A stretch of 64,000 bases of DNA from Zhihengliuella alba (GCF_039538765.1 NZ_BAABCJ010000002.1:62001-126000); one strand, 5' to 3'; positions 7,278 through 16,106 are shown, counted from the first letter of the stretch. Numbers and translations are program-made. Notes: generated by a model from the letters alone, not told the origin.

Positions 7278-9955
7278 ACTCCGGCCGGACCCGCCGGGAG
7301 GCGCCGGGCGAGGTACGGGGCCGTGCGGCTGCCCGCGGCCGCCGCCACGGTCGACGGCGTCCCGGCGGCGACGACCCGGCCGCCGGCGTCTCCGCCGGCC
7401 GGCCCCAGATCGATCACCCAGTCCGCGGTGGCCACCACGTCCATGTCGTGCTCCACCACGACGACGGTGTCCCCGCCGTCGACGAGCCGGTTCAGCTGCG
7501 TCATGAGCACGCGGACGTCGTCCGGGTGCAGGCCCGTGGTGGGCTCGTCGAGGACGTAGAGGGTCCGGCCCCGGCGCACGCGCTGGAGCTCCGTGGCGAG
7601 CTTGATCCGCTGCGCCTCACCGCCGGAGAGCTCGGTCGCGGGCTGGCCGAGGCGGAGATAGCCGAGGCCGACGTTCCGGAGCGTGGCGAGGCTGCGGGCG
7701 GCGGCGGGGATGTCGGCCAGGACGTCGGCGGCGTCGTCGACGGAGAGGGCCAGGACCTCGGCGATGTTCCTCCCCCGGTAGTCGACCTCCAGCGTGCGCG
7801 GTTCGAACCGCGCCCCGCCGCAGTCCGGGCACGGGCCGTAGCTGCCCGGGAGGAAGACGAGTTCGACGGCGACGAACCCCTCGCCCTGGCAGGTCTCGCA
7901 GCGTCCGCCGGCGACGTTGAAGGAGAACCGGCCCGGGCCGAAGCCGCGCTCGCGGGCTGCCGGCAGCGCGGCGAACTCCTTGCGCACGGCGTCGAAGAGC
8001 CCCGTGTAGGTCGCCAGGTTGGAGCGGGGCGTCCGGCCGATCGGCTTCTGGTCCACGGTGACGATGCGGTCCAGGCGCTCGACGCCGTGGATCCGCACCG
8101 AGGCGTGGGCGCCGGCGGCGTCCGGGTCGCCCACGTGGTCCGGGTCGCCCGCGTGGTCCGCCTCGTCCGCGGGGCGCACGACGGCGTGGCCCGCACCGGA
8201 GCGGGCCTGCAGATGCCTCGCGACCCCTCCGGCGAGCGCGTGGCCCACGAGGGTCGATTTGCCGGACCCGGAGACACCCGTGACGGCGGAGAGGACGCCG
8301 AGCGGGACCTCGACGTCGAGCTCGCGCAGGTTGTGCCGGGTGACGCCCTCGAGGCGGAGCCATCCTCCCGGTTCGCGCAGGGCGCGGCGGCCGTTGCCAC
8401 TGACGCTGTCCGAGCCGCCGTCCGAGCCTCCGCTCCGGCCCGCGCCGCGGACAGCCGCGGCCTCGTCCCCGGCGCCGGTGCGGCGGCTCGACTCGGGGAA
8501 CAGGTAGGGGCGGGTGACGGACGCGTCGACCCCGGCGAGGCCGTCGACCGGCCCGCTGTAGAGGACACGGCCGCCGTCGTCGCCCGCCCGCGGCCCGACG
8601 TCGACGATCCAGTCCGCTGCACGGACGATGTCGAGGTTGTGCTCGACGACGAAGACGGAGTTCCCGGAGGCCTTGAGCTCCTGGAGGAGCTCCAGCAGCG
8701 GCTCGGCGTCGGCGGGGTGGAGGCCGGCCGAGGGCTCGTCCATGACGTAGACGACGCCGAACAGCCCGGAGCGCAGCTGGGTCGCGATGCGCAGCCGCTG
8801 CAGCTCCCCGGGAGAGAGCGTGGTGGTCCCGCGGGACAGGCCCAGGTAGCCGAGGCCGAGGCCGATCAGGACCTCGATCCTGGCGAGCAGGTCGCGCGTG
8901 ACGGCGACCGCGACCTCGTTGGTCTCGCCGGAGGTGTGGCGGCGGGTCGCGGACTCGGGCGTCTCGAGCTGCGTGGTGGGCCGGATGATCTCGGCCAGCT
9001 CCACCAGCGGGACGGCGGCGAGCTCGGCGATCGTCCGCCCGGCGAAGGTGACGTCCAGCGCCCGGCGGGTCAGGCCCGTGCCGTCGCAGCTCGGGCAGGG
9101 GCCGGTCCGCATGAAGCCGAGGGCCTTCCGGCGGGCCGAGTCGCTCTTCGAGTCGCTGAGGATGTGGAGCACGTGGCTGCGGGCGCTGATGAACCGGCCC
9201 TTGTAGGGCCGCGCGTTGTGCTCGCGGAGGGGGACGACCTCCACGATCGGCCGCTCCTCGGTGAGGAGGATCCAGTCGCGGTCCTCGCGCGGGAGGTCCC
9301 GCCAGGGCGCATCGACGTCGTATCCCAGGTGGATCAGCATGTCGCGCAGGCTCTTGCCCTGCCACGCGCCGGGCCAGGCGGCGATGGCGCCGTCGCGGAT
9401 GCTCAGTGACGGGTCCGGCACCAATGAGTCGACGTCGACCGTGTGGGCCTCGCCGAGGCCATGGCATTCGGGGCATGCGCCGGCGGCGGTGTTCGGCGAG
9501 AACACGTCTGAGTCGAGCGGAGCGGCGCCGTCGGGGTAGGTGCCCGCACGGGAGAGGAGGAGCCGCAGCGAGTTGGACAGCGTGGTGACGGTACCGACCG
9601 TGGAGCGCGCCGTGGCCGTCCCCCGCCGCTGCTGGAGGGCGACCGCCGGCGGCAGGCCGCCGACGAGCTCGACCCGCGGATTGTGGCCCTGCTGGATCAA
9701 GCGTCGCGCGTAGGGGGCCACGGACTCGAAGTAGCGCCGCTGGGCCTCCGCGTAGATCGTCCCGAACGCCAGCGAGGACTTCCCGGATCCGGAGACCCCG
9801 GTGAAGGCGACGACGGCGTCGCGCGGCACGTCGACGTCGACGTCACGCAGGTTGTTCTCCCGGGCCCCGCGGACCCGGACGTACCCGTCCGGGCCGTCCG
9901 GGAGGGTATCGGGCGCGGAGCCGTCGCCCACGCCGCCTCGCCCCGCCGCCGTCAT
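7274..9955 (-). CDS. Class II excinuclease ABC subunit A-like ATPase (UvrA2)
   Basis: DNA-binding ABC ATPase of the UvrA superfamily. The 893-residue protein has two nucleotide-binding modules: GVSGSGKSSLAFG near residue 55 with signature LSPGELQRLRIATQL near 380, and GVSGSGKSTLVGH near 561 with signature LSGGEAQRIKLATEL near 781. Paired Cys motifs CPECHGLG, CPSCDGTG, CETCQGEG and CPDCGG are the zinc modules. It is shorter than canonical UvrA and appears to lack the full UvrB-binding insertion, as in the class II proteins linked to DNA-damaging drug tolerance. Two Gly/Asp/Ala-rich inserts occur, near residues 490-530 and just after the second Walker A; the latter has a repeated GDPD unit. It probably lies in an operon behind dapB and a small membrane gene. 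Confidence 0.85.
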   Translation of the reverse strand: MTAAGRGGVGDGSAPDTLPDGPDGYVRVRGARENNLRDVDVDVPRDAVVAFTGVSGSGKSSLAFGTIYAEAQRRYFESVAPYARRLIQQGHNPRVELVGGLPPAVALQQRRGTATARSTVGTVTTLSNSLRLLLSRAGTYPDGAAPLDSDVFSPNTAAGACPECHGLGEAHTVDVDSLVPDPSLSIRDGAIAAWPGAWQGKSLRDMLIHLGYDVDAPWRDLPREDRDWILLTEERPIVEVVPLREHNARPYKGRFISARSHVLHILSDSKSDSARRKALGFMRTGPCPSCDGTGLTRRALDVTFAGRTIAELAAVPLVELAEIIRPTTQLETPESATRRHTSGETNEVAVAVTRDLLARIEVLIGLGLGYLGLSRGTTTLSPGELQRLRIATQLRSGLFGVVYVMDEPSAGLHPADAEPLLELLQELKASGNSVFVVEHNLDIVRAADWIVDVGPRAGDDGGRVLYSGPVDGLAGVDASVTRPYLFPESSRRTGAGDEAAAVRGAGRSGGSDGGSDSVSGNGRRALREPGGWLRLEGVTRHNLRELDVEVPLGVLSAVTGVSGSGKSTLVGHALAGGVARHLQARSGAGHAVVRPADEADHAGDPDHVGDPDAAGAHASVRIHGVERLDRIVTVDQKPIGRTPRSNLATYTGLFDAVRKEFAALPAARERGFGPGRFSFNVAGGRCETCQGEGFVAVELVFLPGSYGPCPDCGGARFEPRTLEVDYRGRNIAEVLALSVDDAADVLADIPAAARSLATLRNVGLGYLRLGQPATELSGGEAQRIKLATELQRVRRGRTLYVLDEPTTGLHPDDVRVLMTQLNRLVDGGDTVVVVEHDMDVVATADWVIDLGPAGGDAGGRVVAAGTPSTVAAAAGSRTAPYLARRLPAGPAGV

Positions 9956-9956
9956 A

Positions 9957-10403
9957 TCAGCCCCGGTCCTCGAGGTAGAGCCTGACGGCGGTGCGCATCA
10001 CGGTACGGGCGTTGCGGCGATCCCCGGCGGCGTCGTAGGCGAGCGCGAGGCGGTGCAGGCTCCGCCACGATCCGGGGTTCGCCTCGGCCTCCTCCCGGTA
10101 GGCGACGAAGGCCTCGTCCGCGGCCTCCTTGACGATACGGCCGGACGGCATCCGGGGCAGGTCGTCCGCGGGGAGCAGGCCCTCGGCCTCGAGCGTCTTC
10201 GCCATGCGCTCGGTCCGCAGGCCGAAGAGCACCTCGCGGATCAGGATCCAGACGCCGAGGGCGGGCAGGACCAGGGCTGCGGCCCCGATGATCCTCGCGA
10301 CCGGCTGCTCCGCGGTGATGAAGCGGAGGGCCGACCCGAAGGACGCGACCAGATAGAACACGAAGAGGGCGATGATGAGCCCTACCCAGAGTTTGGTCTT
10401 CAC
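9957..10403 (-). CDS. Conserved membrane protein with helical-repeat C-terminus
   Basis: A 148-residue protein of unknown function. Two hydrophobic helices (about 5-27 and 36-62) are followed by a soluble region. Its last 45 residues (EAEANPGSWRSLHRLALAY and onward) look like a single TPR-like helical hairpin. The start is a GTG three bases after the dapB stop codon, and the gene ends one base before uvrA, so the three are probably co-transcribed. The function is not recognised; a membrane-tethered scaffold is possible but unsupported. Confidence 0.7.
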   Translation of the reverse strand: MKTKLWVGLIIALFVFYLVASFGSALRFITAEQPVARIIGAAALVLPALGVWILIREVLFGLRTERMAKTLEAEGLLPADDLPRMPSGRIVKEAADEAFVAYREEAEANPGSWRSLHRLALAYDAAGDRRNARTVMRTAVRLYLEDRG

Positions 10404-10406
10404 GCG

Positions 10407-11165
10407 TCAGCGGCCCAGGTCCAGGTAGCCGTCCAGCCCGTACGTCAGTCCGGGACGGCGCGCGACCTCGCGCAGTCCCAGCAGGACGCCGGGCATGAAC
10501 GACGCCCGGTCGTACGAGTCGTGGCGCAGCGTCAGCTGCTCGCCGGGGCCGCCGAGGAGCACCTCCTGGTGGGCGACGAGGCCACGGAGCCGCACGGCGT
10601 GGACGCGCACGCCGTCGACGTCGGCCCCGCGGGCGCCGTCCAGGGACTTCGCGGTGGCGTCCGGGCTCGCAGGCACGCCGGCTGCGGCGCGCTCGGCGGC
10701 GATGAGTTCGGCGGTGCGGACGGCTGTGCCGGACGGAGCGTCCACCTTGTCCGGGTGGTGGAGCTCGACGATCTCGACGGACTCGAAGTACCTGGCGGCC
10801 TGCGCGGCGAAGGCGCTGGCCAGCACGGAGCCGAGGGCGAAGTTCGGAGCGATCAGGACCCCGGTCCCAGGTCGCTGTGCCAGCAGCTCGGACAGGCCGG
10901 TGCGCCGTTCCTCGGTCCAGCCCGTGGTCCCGACCACGGCGTGGAGTCCGTGCTCGACGGCGAAGCGGACGTTGGTCTCGGTCTGGTCTGGCACGGTCAG
11001 GTCCACGACGTGGGTGGCCCCGGCTTCGAGGATGCCCTCCAGGGGGTCCCGGCGGCTCAGGGCTGCGACGAGGTCCATGTCGGCGGCGTTCTCCACCGCG
11101 GCCACGGCCTCGGAACCCATGCGGCCGTTGGCGCCGAGGACGGCGACGGCGATGCGGTTGCTCAT
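10407..11165 (-). CDS. dapB: 4-hydroxy-tetrahydrodipicolinate reductase
   Basis: NAD(P)H-dependent reductase of the lysine/diaminopimelate pathway, acting after DapA. The 252-residue protein starts MSNRIAVAVLGANGRMGSE, the Rossmann dinucleotide motif. It contains VEIVELHHPDKVDAPSGTA, the DapB signature with the catalytic His and Lys, and ends with LTYGLDGYLDL. A longer upstream frame exists, but this ATG is supported by the normal N-terminus and a TAGGCT box seven bases upstream; GGAG in the spacer could alternatively act as a ribosome site. The length is close to the family's roughly 245-270 residues. Confidence 0.95.
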   Translation of the reverse strand: MSNRIAVAVLGANGRMGSEAVAAVENAADMDLVAALSRRDPLEGILEAGATHVVDLTVPDQTETNVRFAVEHGLHAVVGTTGWTEERRTGLSELLAQRPGTGVLIAPNFALGSVLASAFAAQAARYFESVEIVELHHPDKVDAPSGTAVRTAELIAAERAAAGVPASPDATAKSLDGARGADVDGVRVHAVRLRGLVAHQEVLLGGPGEQLTLRHDSYDRASFMPGVLLGLREVARRPGLTYGLDGYLDLGR

Positions 11166-11172
11166 GCGCTCC

Positions 11173-11178
11173 AGCCTA
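11173..11178 (-). promoter_or_regulatory. Candidate -10 element of a dapB promoter
   Basis: TAGGCT on the minus strand lies seven bases before the dapB ATG, just past the moaE stop codon. The spacing fits a leaderless start, although the spacer also contains GGAG. Confidence 0.45.
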
Positions 11179-11187
11179 TCGTCGCGG

Positions 11188-11688
11188 CTACAGTCCCACC
11201 CATTCGACGTCGCCGTCGGCGAAGTGCTGTTCCTTCCAGATCGGCGCACCGTACTTCACGGCCTCGACCAGGTCCCGGCAGGCCTCGAAGGCCTCGCCCC
11301 GGTGGGCGCTGGCGGCTGCGGCGACGAGCGCCGCGTCGCCGATGCTCAGCTCGCCCACGCGGTGCGCGGCCCAGAGCCTGGTGCCGGGATGGCGCGCGGC
11401 GACCTCCTCGGCCAGCTCGTGGATGCGCGTCGAGGCCGTGGGGTGCCCGCTGTAGGAGAGGCGGGTGACGTCCCGCCCGCCGTCGTGATTGCGGACCAGG
11501 CCGCCGAAGGTCACCACGGCGCCGGTCTCCGCCGTCTCCACGGCGGCCCAGGCGCTGCCCTGGTCGATCGGTTCGGCGCTGACGCCGGCGAAGACGACCT
11601 CGCCCGGACCACCGGTCCGCCGGGCGTCCTGCCCCGGCTGTTCGGGCTTCTCGGGCTGTTCGGGGACGGGATTCGTTTCAGTGGTCAC
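11188..11688 (-). CDS. moaE: Molybdopterin synthase catalytic subunit
   Basis: Large subunit of molybdopterin synthase; with thiocarboxylated MoaD it inserts the dithiolene sulfurs into cyclic pyranopterin phosphate. The 166-residue protein has a Pro/Glu/Gly-rich N-terminal tail of about 30 residues, then GAVVTFGGLVRNHD, WAAHRVGELSIGD and the active-site Lys region EAVKYGAPIWKEQ. The GTG start at 11686-11688 lies inside the end of mog (11-base overlap), implying translational coupling. It is the last gene of the modA-modB-moeA-moaC-mog-moaE run. Its partner moaD lies at the far end of the cluster on the other strand. Confidence 0.93.
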   Translation of the reverse strand: MTTETNPVPEQPEKPEQPGQDARRTGGPGEVVFAGVSAEPIDQGSAWAAVETAETGAVVTFGGLVRNHDGGRDVTRLSYSGHPTASTRIHELAEEVAARHPGTRLWAAHRVGELSIGDAALVAAAASAHRGEAFEACRDLVEAVKYGAPIWKEQHFADGDVEWVGL

Positions 11689-12175
11689 GGCGGCCCTCCA
11701 GCTGGCGGCAGATGTGGTCGATCATCGGGTCCAGCACGCGGAGGGCGTCCATGACGCCGCGCGGGGAGCCCGGGAGGTTGACGATGAAGGTCCGTCCGGC
11801 CGCCCCGGCCAGTCCGCGCGAGAGCGCGGCGTGCGGGGTCTTCGTCAGGCCGGCGGCCCGGATGGCCTCGGCGATGCCGGGGATCTGGCGGTCCAGGAGC
11901 GGTTCGGTCATCTCCGGCGTAGCGTCGTCCGGGCTGAGCCCCGTGCCACCGCTGGTCACGATCACGGACGGGCCGAGGGTGAGCAGGGCCTTCAGGGCCG
12001 CCCCGACGGCCTCGCCGTCCGGGACGACGACGGGTTCGATGACGGCGAAGCCGTGTTCGACGAGCCAGTCCGCGACGACGGGGGCGGTCTGGTCCTCGTA
12101 CGTCCCGGTGGCGGCGCGCGTGGAGGCGATCAGGATGGCGCCGGACCGCGTGACGCCCGGCTCGGCCGCGCTCAC
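11678..12175 (-). CDS. mog: Molybdenum cofactor biosynthesis protein, MogA/MoaB family
   Basis: Adenylylates molybdopterin before molybdenum insertion by MoeA. The 165-residue protein shows the MogA/MoaB fold signatures: a first strand GAILIASTRAATGTYED, the nucleotide/pterin motif VIVTSGGTGLSPDDATPE and the C-terminal IVNLPGSPRGV. The GTG start overlaps the moaC stop codon by four bases (GTGA), and its 3' end overlaps moaE. Whether it should be called mogA or moaB cannot be decided from the sequence, but with MoeA adjacent the role in cofactor activation is clear. Confidence 0.88.
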   Translation of the reverse strand: MSAAEPGVTRSGAILIASTRAATGTYEDQTAPVVADWLVEHGFAVIEPVVVPDGEAVGAALKALLTLGPSVIVTSGGTGLSPDDATPEMTEPLLDRQIPGIAEAIRAAGLTKTPHAALSRGLAGAAGRTFIVNLPGSPRGVMDALRVLDPMIDHICRQLEGRRDH

Positions 12176-12699
12176 TGGCCCGCTGCCGGCGCGTGGCCGG
12201 AGTCGTCGGACCGGATGTCCCAGTCGCCGCTCTTGCCGCCGGACTTGGCGAGGACCTGGACGTCGGTCATGACGGCATGGTGGTCGACGGCCTTGATCAT
12301 GTCGTAGACGGTCAGGCCCGCGACGGTCGCCGCGGTGAGCGCCTCCATCTCCACCCCGGTGACGCCGCGCGTCTTGACCATGGCCTCGATGACGATGGCG
12401 CCCTCCGCCGGGGCGAAGTCGACGGTGACCTTGGAGATCGGCAACGGGTGGCAGAGCGGAACCAGCTCCGGCGTCTTCTTCGCGGCCATGATCCCGGCGA
12501 CCCGGGCGACCGCGAGCGCGTCCCCCTTGGGCAGGGAGCCGTCGGAGAGCATGGACACGACGTCGTCGCGGGTGCGGATGGTGGCCACGGCGGTCGCCTG
12601 GCGGGTGGTCTCCGGTTTGGAGGAGACGTCGACCATGTGGGCGGTCCCGTCCGCGCGGACGTGGGTCAGCCCGGCGGGCTGCGGATCGGTCTGGGGCAT
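12172..12699 (-). CDS. moaC: Cyclic pyranopterin monophosphate synthase
   Basis: Second enzyme of molybdopterin synthesis; converts the MoaA product 3',8-cyclo-GTP to cyclic pyranopterin monophosphate. The 175-residue protein carries AHMVDVSSKPETTRQA near the start, the conserved PLCHPLPISKV and the signature GVEMEALTAATVAGLTVYDMIKAVD. The frame is open further upstream into moeA. The ATG at 12697-12699 is chosen because GAGGA precedes it by six bases and the N-terminus (MPQTDPQPAGLTHV) fits. The C-terminal tail (about 20 residues past the KSGGKSG motif) is slightly long. Confidence 0.95.
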   Translation of the reverse strand: MPQTDPQPAGLTHVRADGTAHMVDVSSKPETTRQATAVATIRTRDDVVSMLSDGSLPKGDALAVARVAGIMAAKKTPELVPLCHPLPISKVTVDFAPAEGAIVIEAMVKTRGVTGVEMEALTAATVAGLTVYDMIKAVDHHAVMTDVQVLAKSGGKSGDWDIRSDDSGHAPAAGQ

Positions 12700-12706
12700 G
12701 GCTTCC

Positions 12707-14104
12707 TCAGGTCTCTCTGGGGTCGGGGGTTCGGTGCGGCCGGGGACCGTGCTCCTCGAGGAGGAGGACCCGGATCGGGCTCCCGGCCGGCAGATGCTCC
12801 GCGTCCGCGGGGAGGACGGCCAGGGCGTCCGACGCGGCGAGTGCGTGCAGCAGGTGGGAGCCGGGCCCGCCGACGAGCTCGACGCGGGCCGGCGGCCCGG
12901 TGTCGAGCAGTCGCGCCCGGCGGACCTGCAGTTTCCCGGGAGGGCTGTCGGCCGGGGCGGTGAGCACGCCGTCGGCCTCGCGGCGCGGCGCCGATCCCAG
13001 GAGGTCGGCCGCCGCGGGACGGAGGAACATCTCGTAGCTGACGTAGGTACTGACGGGGTTGCCGGGGAAGGCGAGCATCGGCGTTCCCGTCCCGTCGTCC
13101 CAGCGGAGGATGCCGAGCCCCTGCGGCCCTCCGGGCTGCAGCGCGACGGACCCGAAGGCCACGCCGCGTTCGGCGAGTGCCAGCTTGACCACCTCGTACG
13201 CACCCTGGCTGATCCCCCCGCTGGTCAGGACGAGGTCGGTGCCATGGCTCACCGCCGCCGCGCGCAAGCGGTCGAGGAACTCGGCGGGCGTGTCGCTCGC
13301 GATGGTCTCGACGGCGACGTCCCAGCCGTCTGCGTCCAGGGCCGCCGCAACGAGGGTGGTGTTGGCGTCGTGGATCTGCCCGGGCGCCAGCGGGCGCCCC
13401 GGGGGGACGATCTCGTCGCCGGTCGCGACGACGAGGGCGCGGGGCCGGCCGCGCACGGTGAGCCTCTCGAAGCCGAGGCCGGCAGCGAGGCCGAGGTGCC
13501 GGACGGTCAGCTCCGCCCCGGCCCGCAGCGCGACGTCCCCCGCGGCGATGTCGCTTCCGGCGCGGCGCACGAACTGGCCCGGTTCGACCTCGGCCGGCAG
13601 TCCGACCGGACTGCCGGCGGCCGGGAACCGGGGCGGTTCCGCGGCCTCGACCGGCACCACGGCGTCGGCTCCTGCGGGCAGTGGAGCGCCGGTCATGATC
13701 GGGGCCGTCGTCCCGGCGGCGAGCTCCACGCCCTCCCCGGCCGCCGGTGCGGGCCCGGCGGGGATCGGTGCCGCGGCCCGGAGCACGGCCCGGCCGGCGG
13801 ACGCGGCCCGCCGCAGATCGGCGGTCCGCACCGCGAAGCCGTCCATCTGGGAGTTGTCGAAGGGCGGGAGGCTGTGCGGTGCGGGGAGGTCGGCGGCGAG
13901 GATCCGGCCGCGCGCCGCCCGCAGGGGGAGCTCCTCGACGCGTGCGGCAACGGCCTCCGCGACGGGCTCGAGCAGCCGGCGGACCTCGCCGGCGTGCTCG
14001 GCGACGCTGCGGCGGAACGGTGCGGTGCCGGGCAGCGGCCCCTCGCCCGGAAGCTGTTCGGTGCCGGGGTTGCCCCGGCCGGTGTCGGCGCCCATGCCAG
14101 CCAT
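12707..14104 (-). CDS. moeA: Molybdopterin molybdotransferase
   Basis: Inserts molybdate into adenylylated molybdopterin. The product is about 465 residues. Landmarks are SLPPFDNSQMDGFAVR (MoeA N-terminal motif), IMTGAPLPAGADAVVPVE, ALVVATGDEIVPPG and the pterin-binding VLTSGGISQGAYEVV, followed by the C-terminal substrate domain with MLAFPGNPVSTYVSYEMF. The start is uncertain. An in-frame GTG at 14125 would overlap modB by 20 bases, while ATG codons at 14104 and 14095 avoid overlap. 14104 is preferred because GGGGGAG lies about 12 bases upstream. It lies one base from modB and three before moaC's ribosome site. Confidence 0.92.
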   Translation of the reverse strand: MAGMGADTGRGNPGTEQLPGEGPLPGTAPFRRSVAEHAGEVRRLLEPVAEAVAARVEELPLRAARGRILAADLPAPHSLPPFDNSQMDGFAVRTADLRRAASAGRAVLRAAAPIPAGPAPAAGEGVELAAGTTAPIMTGAPLPAGADAVVPVEAAEPPRFPAAGSPVGLPAEVEPGQFVRRAGSDIAAGDVALRAGAELTVRHLGLAAGLGFERLTVRGRPRALVVATGDEIVPPGRPLAPGQIHDANTTLVAAALDADGWDVAVETIASDTPAEFLDRLRAAAVSHGTDLVLTSGGISQGAYEVVKLALAERGVAFGSVALQPGGPQGLGILRWDDGTGTPMLAFPGNPVSTYVSYEMFLRPAAADLLGSAPRREADGVLTAPADSPPGKLQVRRARLLDTGPPARVELVGGPGSHLLHALAASDALAVLPADAEHLPAGSPIRVLLLEEHGPRPHRTPDPRET

Positions 14105-14105
14105 C

Positions 14106-15008
14106 CTAGAGCCGGACTCCCCCACGTTGGATACCCGGGGCCGCGCGCCCCGCTCCGGGCTCGCGCACCGGACCGTCGGCTCGGCCGGGCAGCACGAACA
14201 GCAGAGCCACCGCGGCGAGCACCAGGAGGTAGAAGGCGATCAGCATGAGGGCGATGCCGACAGCCGCCTCCGGGTCCGCCGAGTTGAAGGCGAGCTCGAT
14301 CTGCAGCGGGATGGTCCGCGTCTGCCCGGCCACGGAGCCGGCGAAGGTGACGGTCGCCCCGTACTCGCCGAGTGCGCGGGCGAACGCCAGCAGCGTGCCG
14401 GCCGCGATGCCGGGCGCGGCGAGGGGCAGGGTGATGTGGCGCAGGATCTGCGTCGGGCCCGCCCCGGCGTTCGCGCCGGCCAGCTCCAGGTCCGGGTCGA
14501 CGGCCTCGAGGCTGCTCAGAGCCGCCACGGTGACGAAGGGCAGGGCGACGAAGACCTGGACCAGGACGACGGCCGCCGGTGTGTACGCCACCCCCAGTCC
14601 GAGCGCGTCGAGCGCTTCGCCCGCGAGGCCCTGCCGCCCCCAGAAGTACAGCAAGGCGAGCCCCGAGACCACGGGCGAGAGGACCAGCGGGACGATCAGC
14701 ACCAGCTGCAGCGCGGCCCGGAGCGCCCCGTGCGCGCGGTGGACCGCGAGGGCCAGCGGGACGCCCAGCAGCACGCAGAGGACGGTCGCCGAGACCGCCG
14801 TGGTCAGGGACAGTCCGACGGCGGCGCTCGCCTCCGGGCTCGTCACGGCGGCGATGAGCGTGTCGGGCCTCGCCGCCGCGCCGAGGGCGAGGATCGGACC
14901 GGCGAGGGCGAGGACCGCGATCGCCGTCGGAACCCAGATCCAGCGGGGCGTGGTGGCGCGGCGGTGCGCCCGGTCGCCGGTGGCGCGGCCGAGGCCGTCC
15001 CGGTTCAC
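14106..15008 (-). CDS. modB: Molybdate ABC transporter permease
   Basis: Inner-membrane channel subunit for molybdate uptake. The 300-residue protein has five or six hydrophobic helices and the ABC permease coupling loop containing GAGPTQILRHITLPLAAPG near residue 185. Next comes ALGEYGATVTFAGSVAGQT, the ModB/CysT-type signature. The GTG start overlaps the modA stop codon by four bases. No modC ATPase gene follows; the next gene is moeA, and no ModC domain is fused to this protein. The ATPase must therefore be encoded elsewhere or shared with another importer. Confidence 0.92.
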   Translation of the reverse strand: MNRDGLGRATGDRAHRRATTPRWIWVPTAIAVLALAGPILALGAAARPDTLIAAVTSPEASAAVGLSLTTAVSATVLCVLLGVPLALAVHRAHGALRAALQLVLIVPLVLSPVVSGLALLYFWGRQGLAGEALDALGLGVAYTPAAVVLVQVFVALPFVTVAALSSLEAVDPDLELAGANAGAGPTQILRHITLPLAAPGIAAGTLLAFARALGEYGATVTFAGSVAGQTRTIPLQIELAFNSADPEAAVGIALMLIAFYLLVLAAVALLFVLPGRADGPVREPGAGRAAPGIQRGGVRL

Positions 15009-16099
15009 CCGTCCACTCCTGCGTCCCCGCCGTCGTCGTCCGAGCCGGTGCCGCTGCCCGCTTGGCCGCCGGGCTCGAAGCTGGCTTCGCCCAGGAGGGC
15101 CTGGGCGTCCTCGGCGAGGAGCCAGCGGGCGAAGTCCTCCCCGGCGTCGCCGCCGTCGTGGTCCGGGCCGACGGGCACCAGCACGGGGTAGCGGTTCCGT
15201 GGTGCGTCGAGCGGCAGCGCGGCCACCGCGTCGCCGGCCGCGGCCGCATCCGTGGTGTAGACGAAGCCGGCGTCGGCCTGGCCCGAGGACACCTTGGCCA
15301 GGACCGCGCGCACGTTCGCCTCCTGCGTTGCGTCCTGGACGATCCCGCCGGGTCGCCCGGCGAGCCAGGCGTGGGCGGCACGCCCGCAGGGGACCTCCGG
15401 CGCGCAGACGGCGACCCGGGCCCCGGCCAGCCAGTCGAGGAGCTCCTGCGACGGCGGCCCGGCCGGCCCCGCTCCCCCGGCCTCCGCGGCGAGAGGAGTG
15501 TCCCGGCCGACGACGAGGACGAGCCCGTTCGCGGCCGCCGTTCCGATCCGCTCGAACTCCTCGGGGCTCTCCAGGGCGCCGGGGGCCTGCTCGTCCGCGG
15601 TGACCAGGACGTCCGGCGCGGCCCCGGAATTGACCTGCTGGACGAGCTGGGCCGAGGATCCGAGGTTGACGGTCACGTCCACCGGATCACCGGCGGCGCG
15701 GGCGGCGCCCTCGTAGGCCTCGGCCAGCGGGCCGGCCACGTCCGTGAACGACGACGGCGCGAACCACATGATCTCCTCGACGCCGCCGGCGCCGCGCCCC
15801 TCCGCCGGACCGGCGCATCCGGTCAGGAGCAGCAGGAGGACGGCCCCGGCCGCGAGCGCCGGGGATCGTCTCGGCGCGCCTTCCCGCGCGCGCCGCCGAG
15901 CCGTCTTCGGCGACGCCGGGGCACGGAGCCCGGATCCGTCATCGAGCGTCATCCGGGACGCCGTCCGGGAGGCCCGAGCGGCGGTGATTCCGAGCGCTCC
16001 GGGAGACGCTGTGCGAGCCGTGGCCCGGGCTGCCGCCGCGGGGGCCTCCGGCACCGGGCGGGGGCGGCTCGGCCCGGGCTGGTGCGATGGCTTCGGCAT
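15005..16099 (-). CDS. modA: Molybdate ABC transporter substrate-binding lipoprotein
   Basis: Extracytoplasmic molybdate receptor. A lipobox LLTGC places the lipidated Cys at residue 95. The mature part has MWFAPSSFTDVAGPLAEAYE, NLGSSAQLVQQVNSGA, VLVTADEQ and VRAVLAKVSSGQADAGFVYTT, all typical of ModA. The 94-residue region before the Cys is unusually long and Ala/Arg-rich. An internal ATG at 15950-15952 would shorten it to about 45 residues. The upstream ATG is kept because a TAGACT box lies exactly seven bases before it, as at other leaderless starts in this window. It is the first gene of the mod/moa minus-strand operon, divergent from moaA. Confidence 0.88.
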   Translation of the reverse strand: MPKPSHQPGPSRPRPVPEAPAAAARATARTASPGALGITAARASRTASRMTLDDGSGLRAPASPKTARRRAREGAPRRSPALAAGAVLLLLLTGCAGPAEGRGAGGVEEIMWFAPSSFTDVAGPLAEAYEGAARAAGDPVDVTVNLGSSAQLVQQVNSGAAPDVLVTADEQAPGALESPEEFERIGTAAANGLVLVVGRDTPLAAEAGGAGPAGPPSQELLDWLAGARVAVCAPEVPCGRAAHAWLAGRPGGIVQDATQEANVRAVLAKVSSGQADAGFVYTTDAAAAGDAVAALPLDAPRNRYPVLVPVGPDHDGGDAGEDFARWLLAEDAQALLGEASFEPGGQAGSGTGSDDDGGDAGVDG

Positions 16100-16106
16100 G
16101 GTCAGG

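Noticed and set aside
7801..7812. GGTTCGAACC, resembling a tRNA T-arm
   Set aside because: It lies inside the uvrA2 coding region and no acceptor, D or anticodon stems can be built around it. No tRNA was found in the window.
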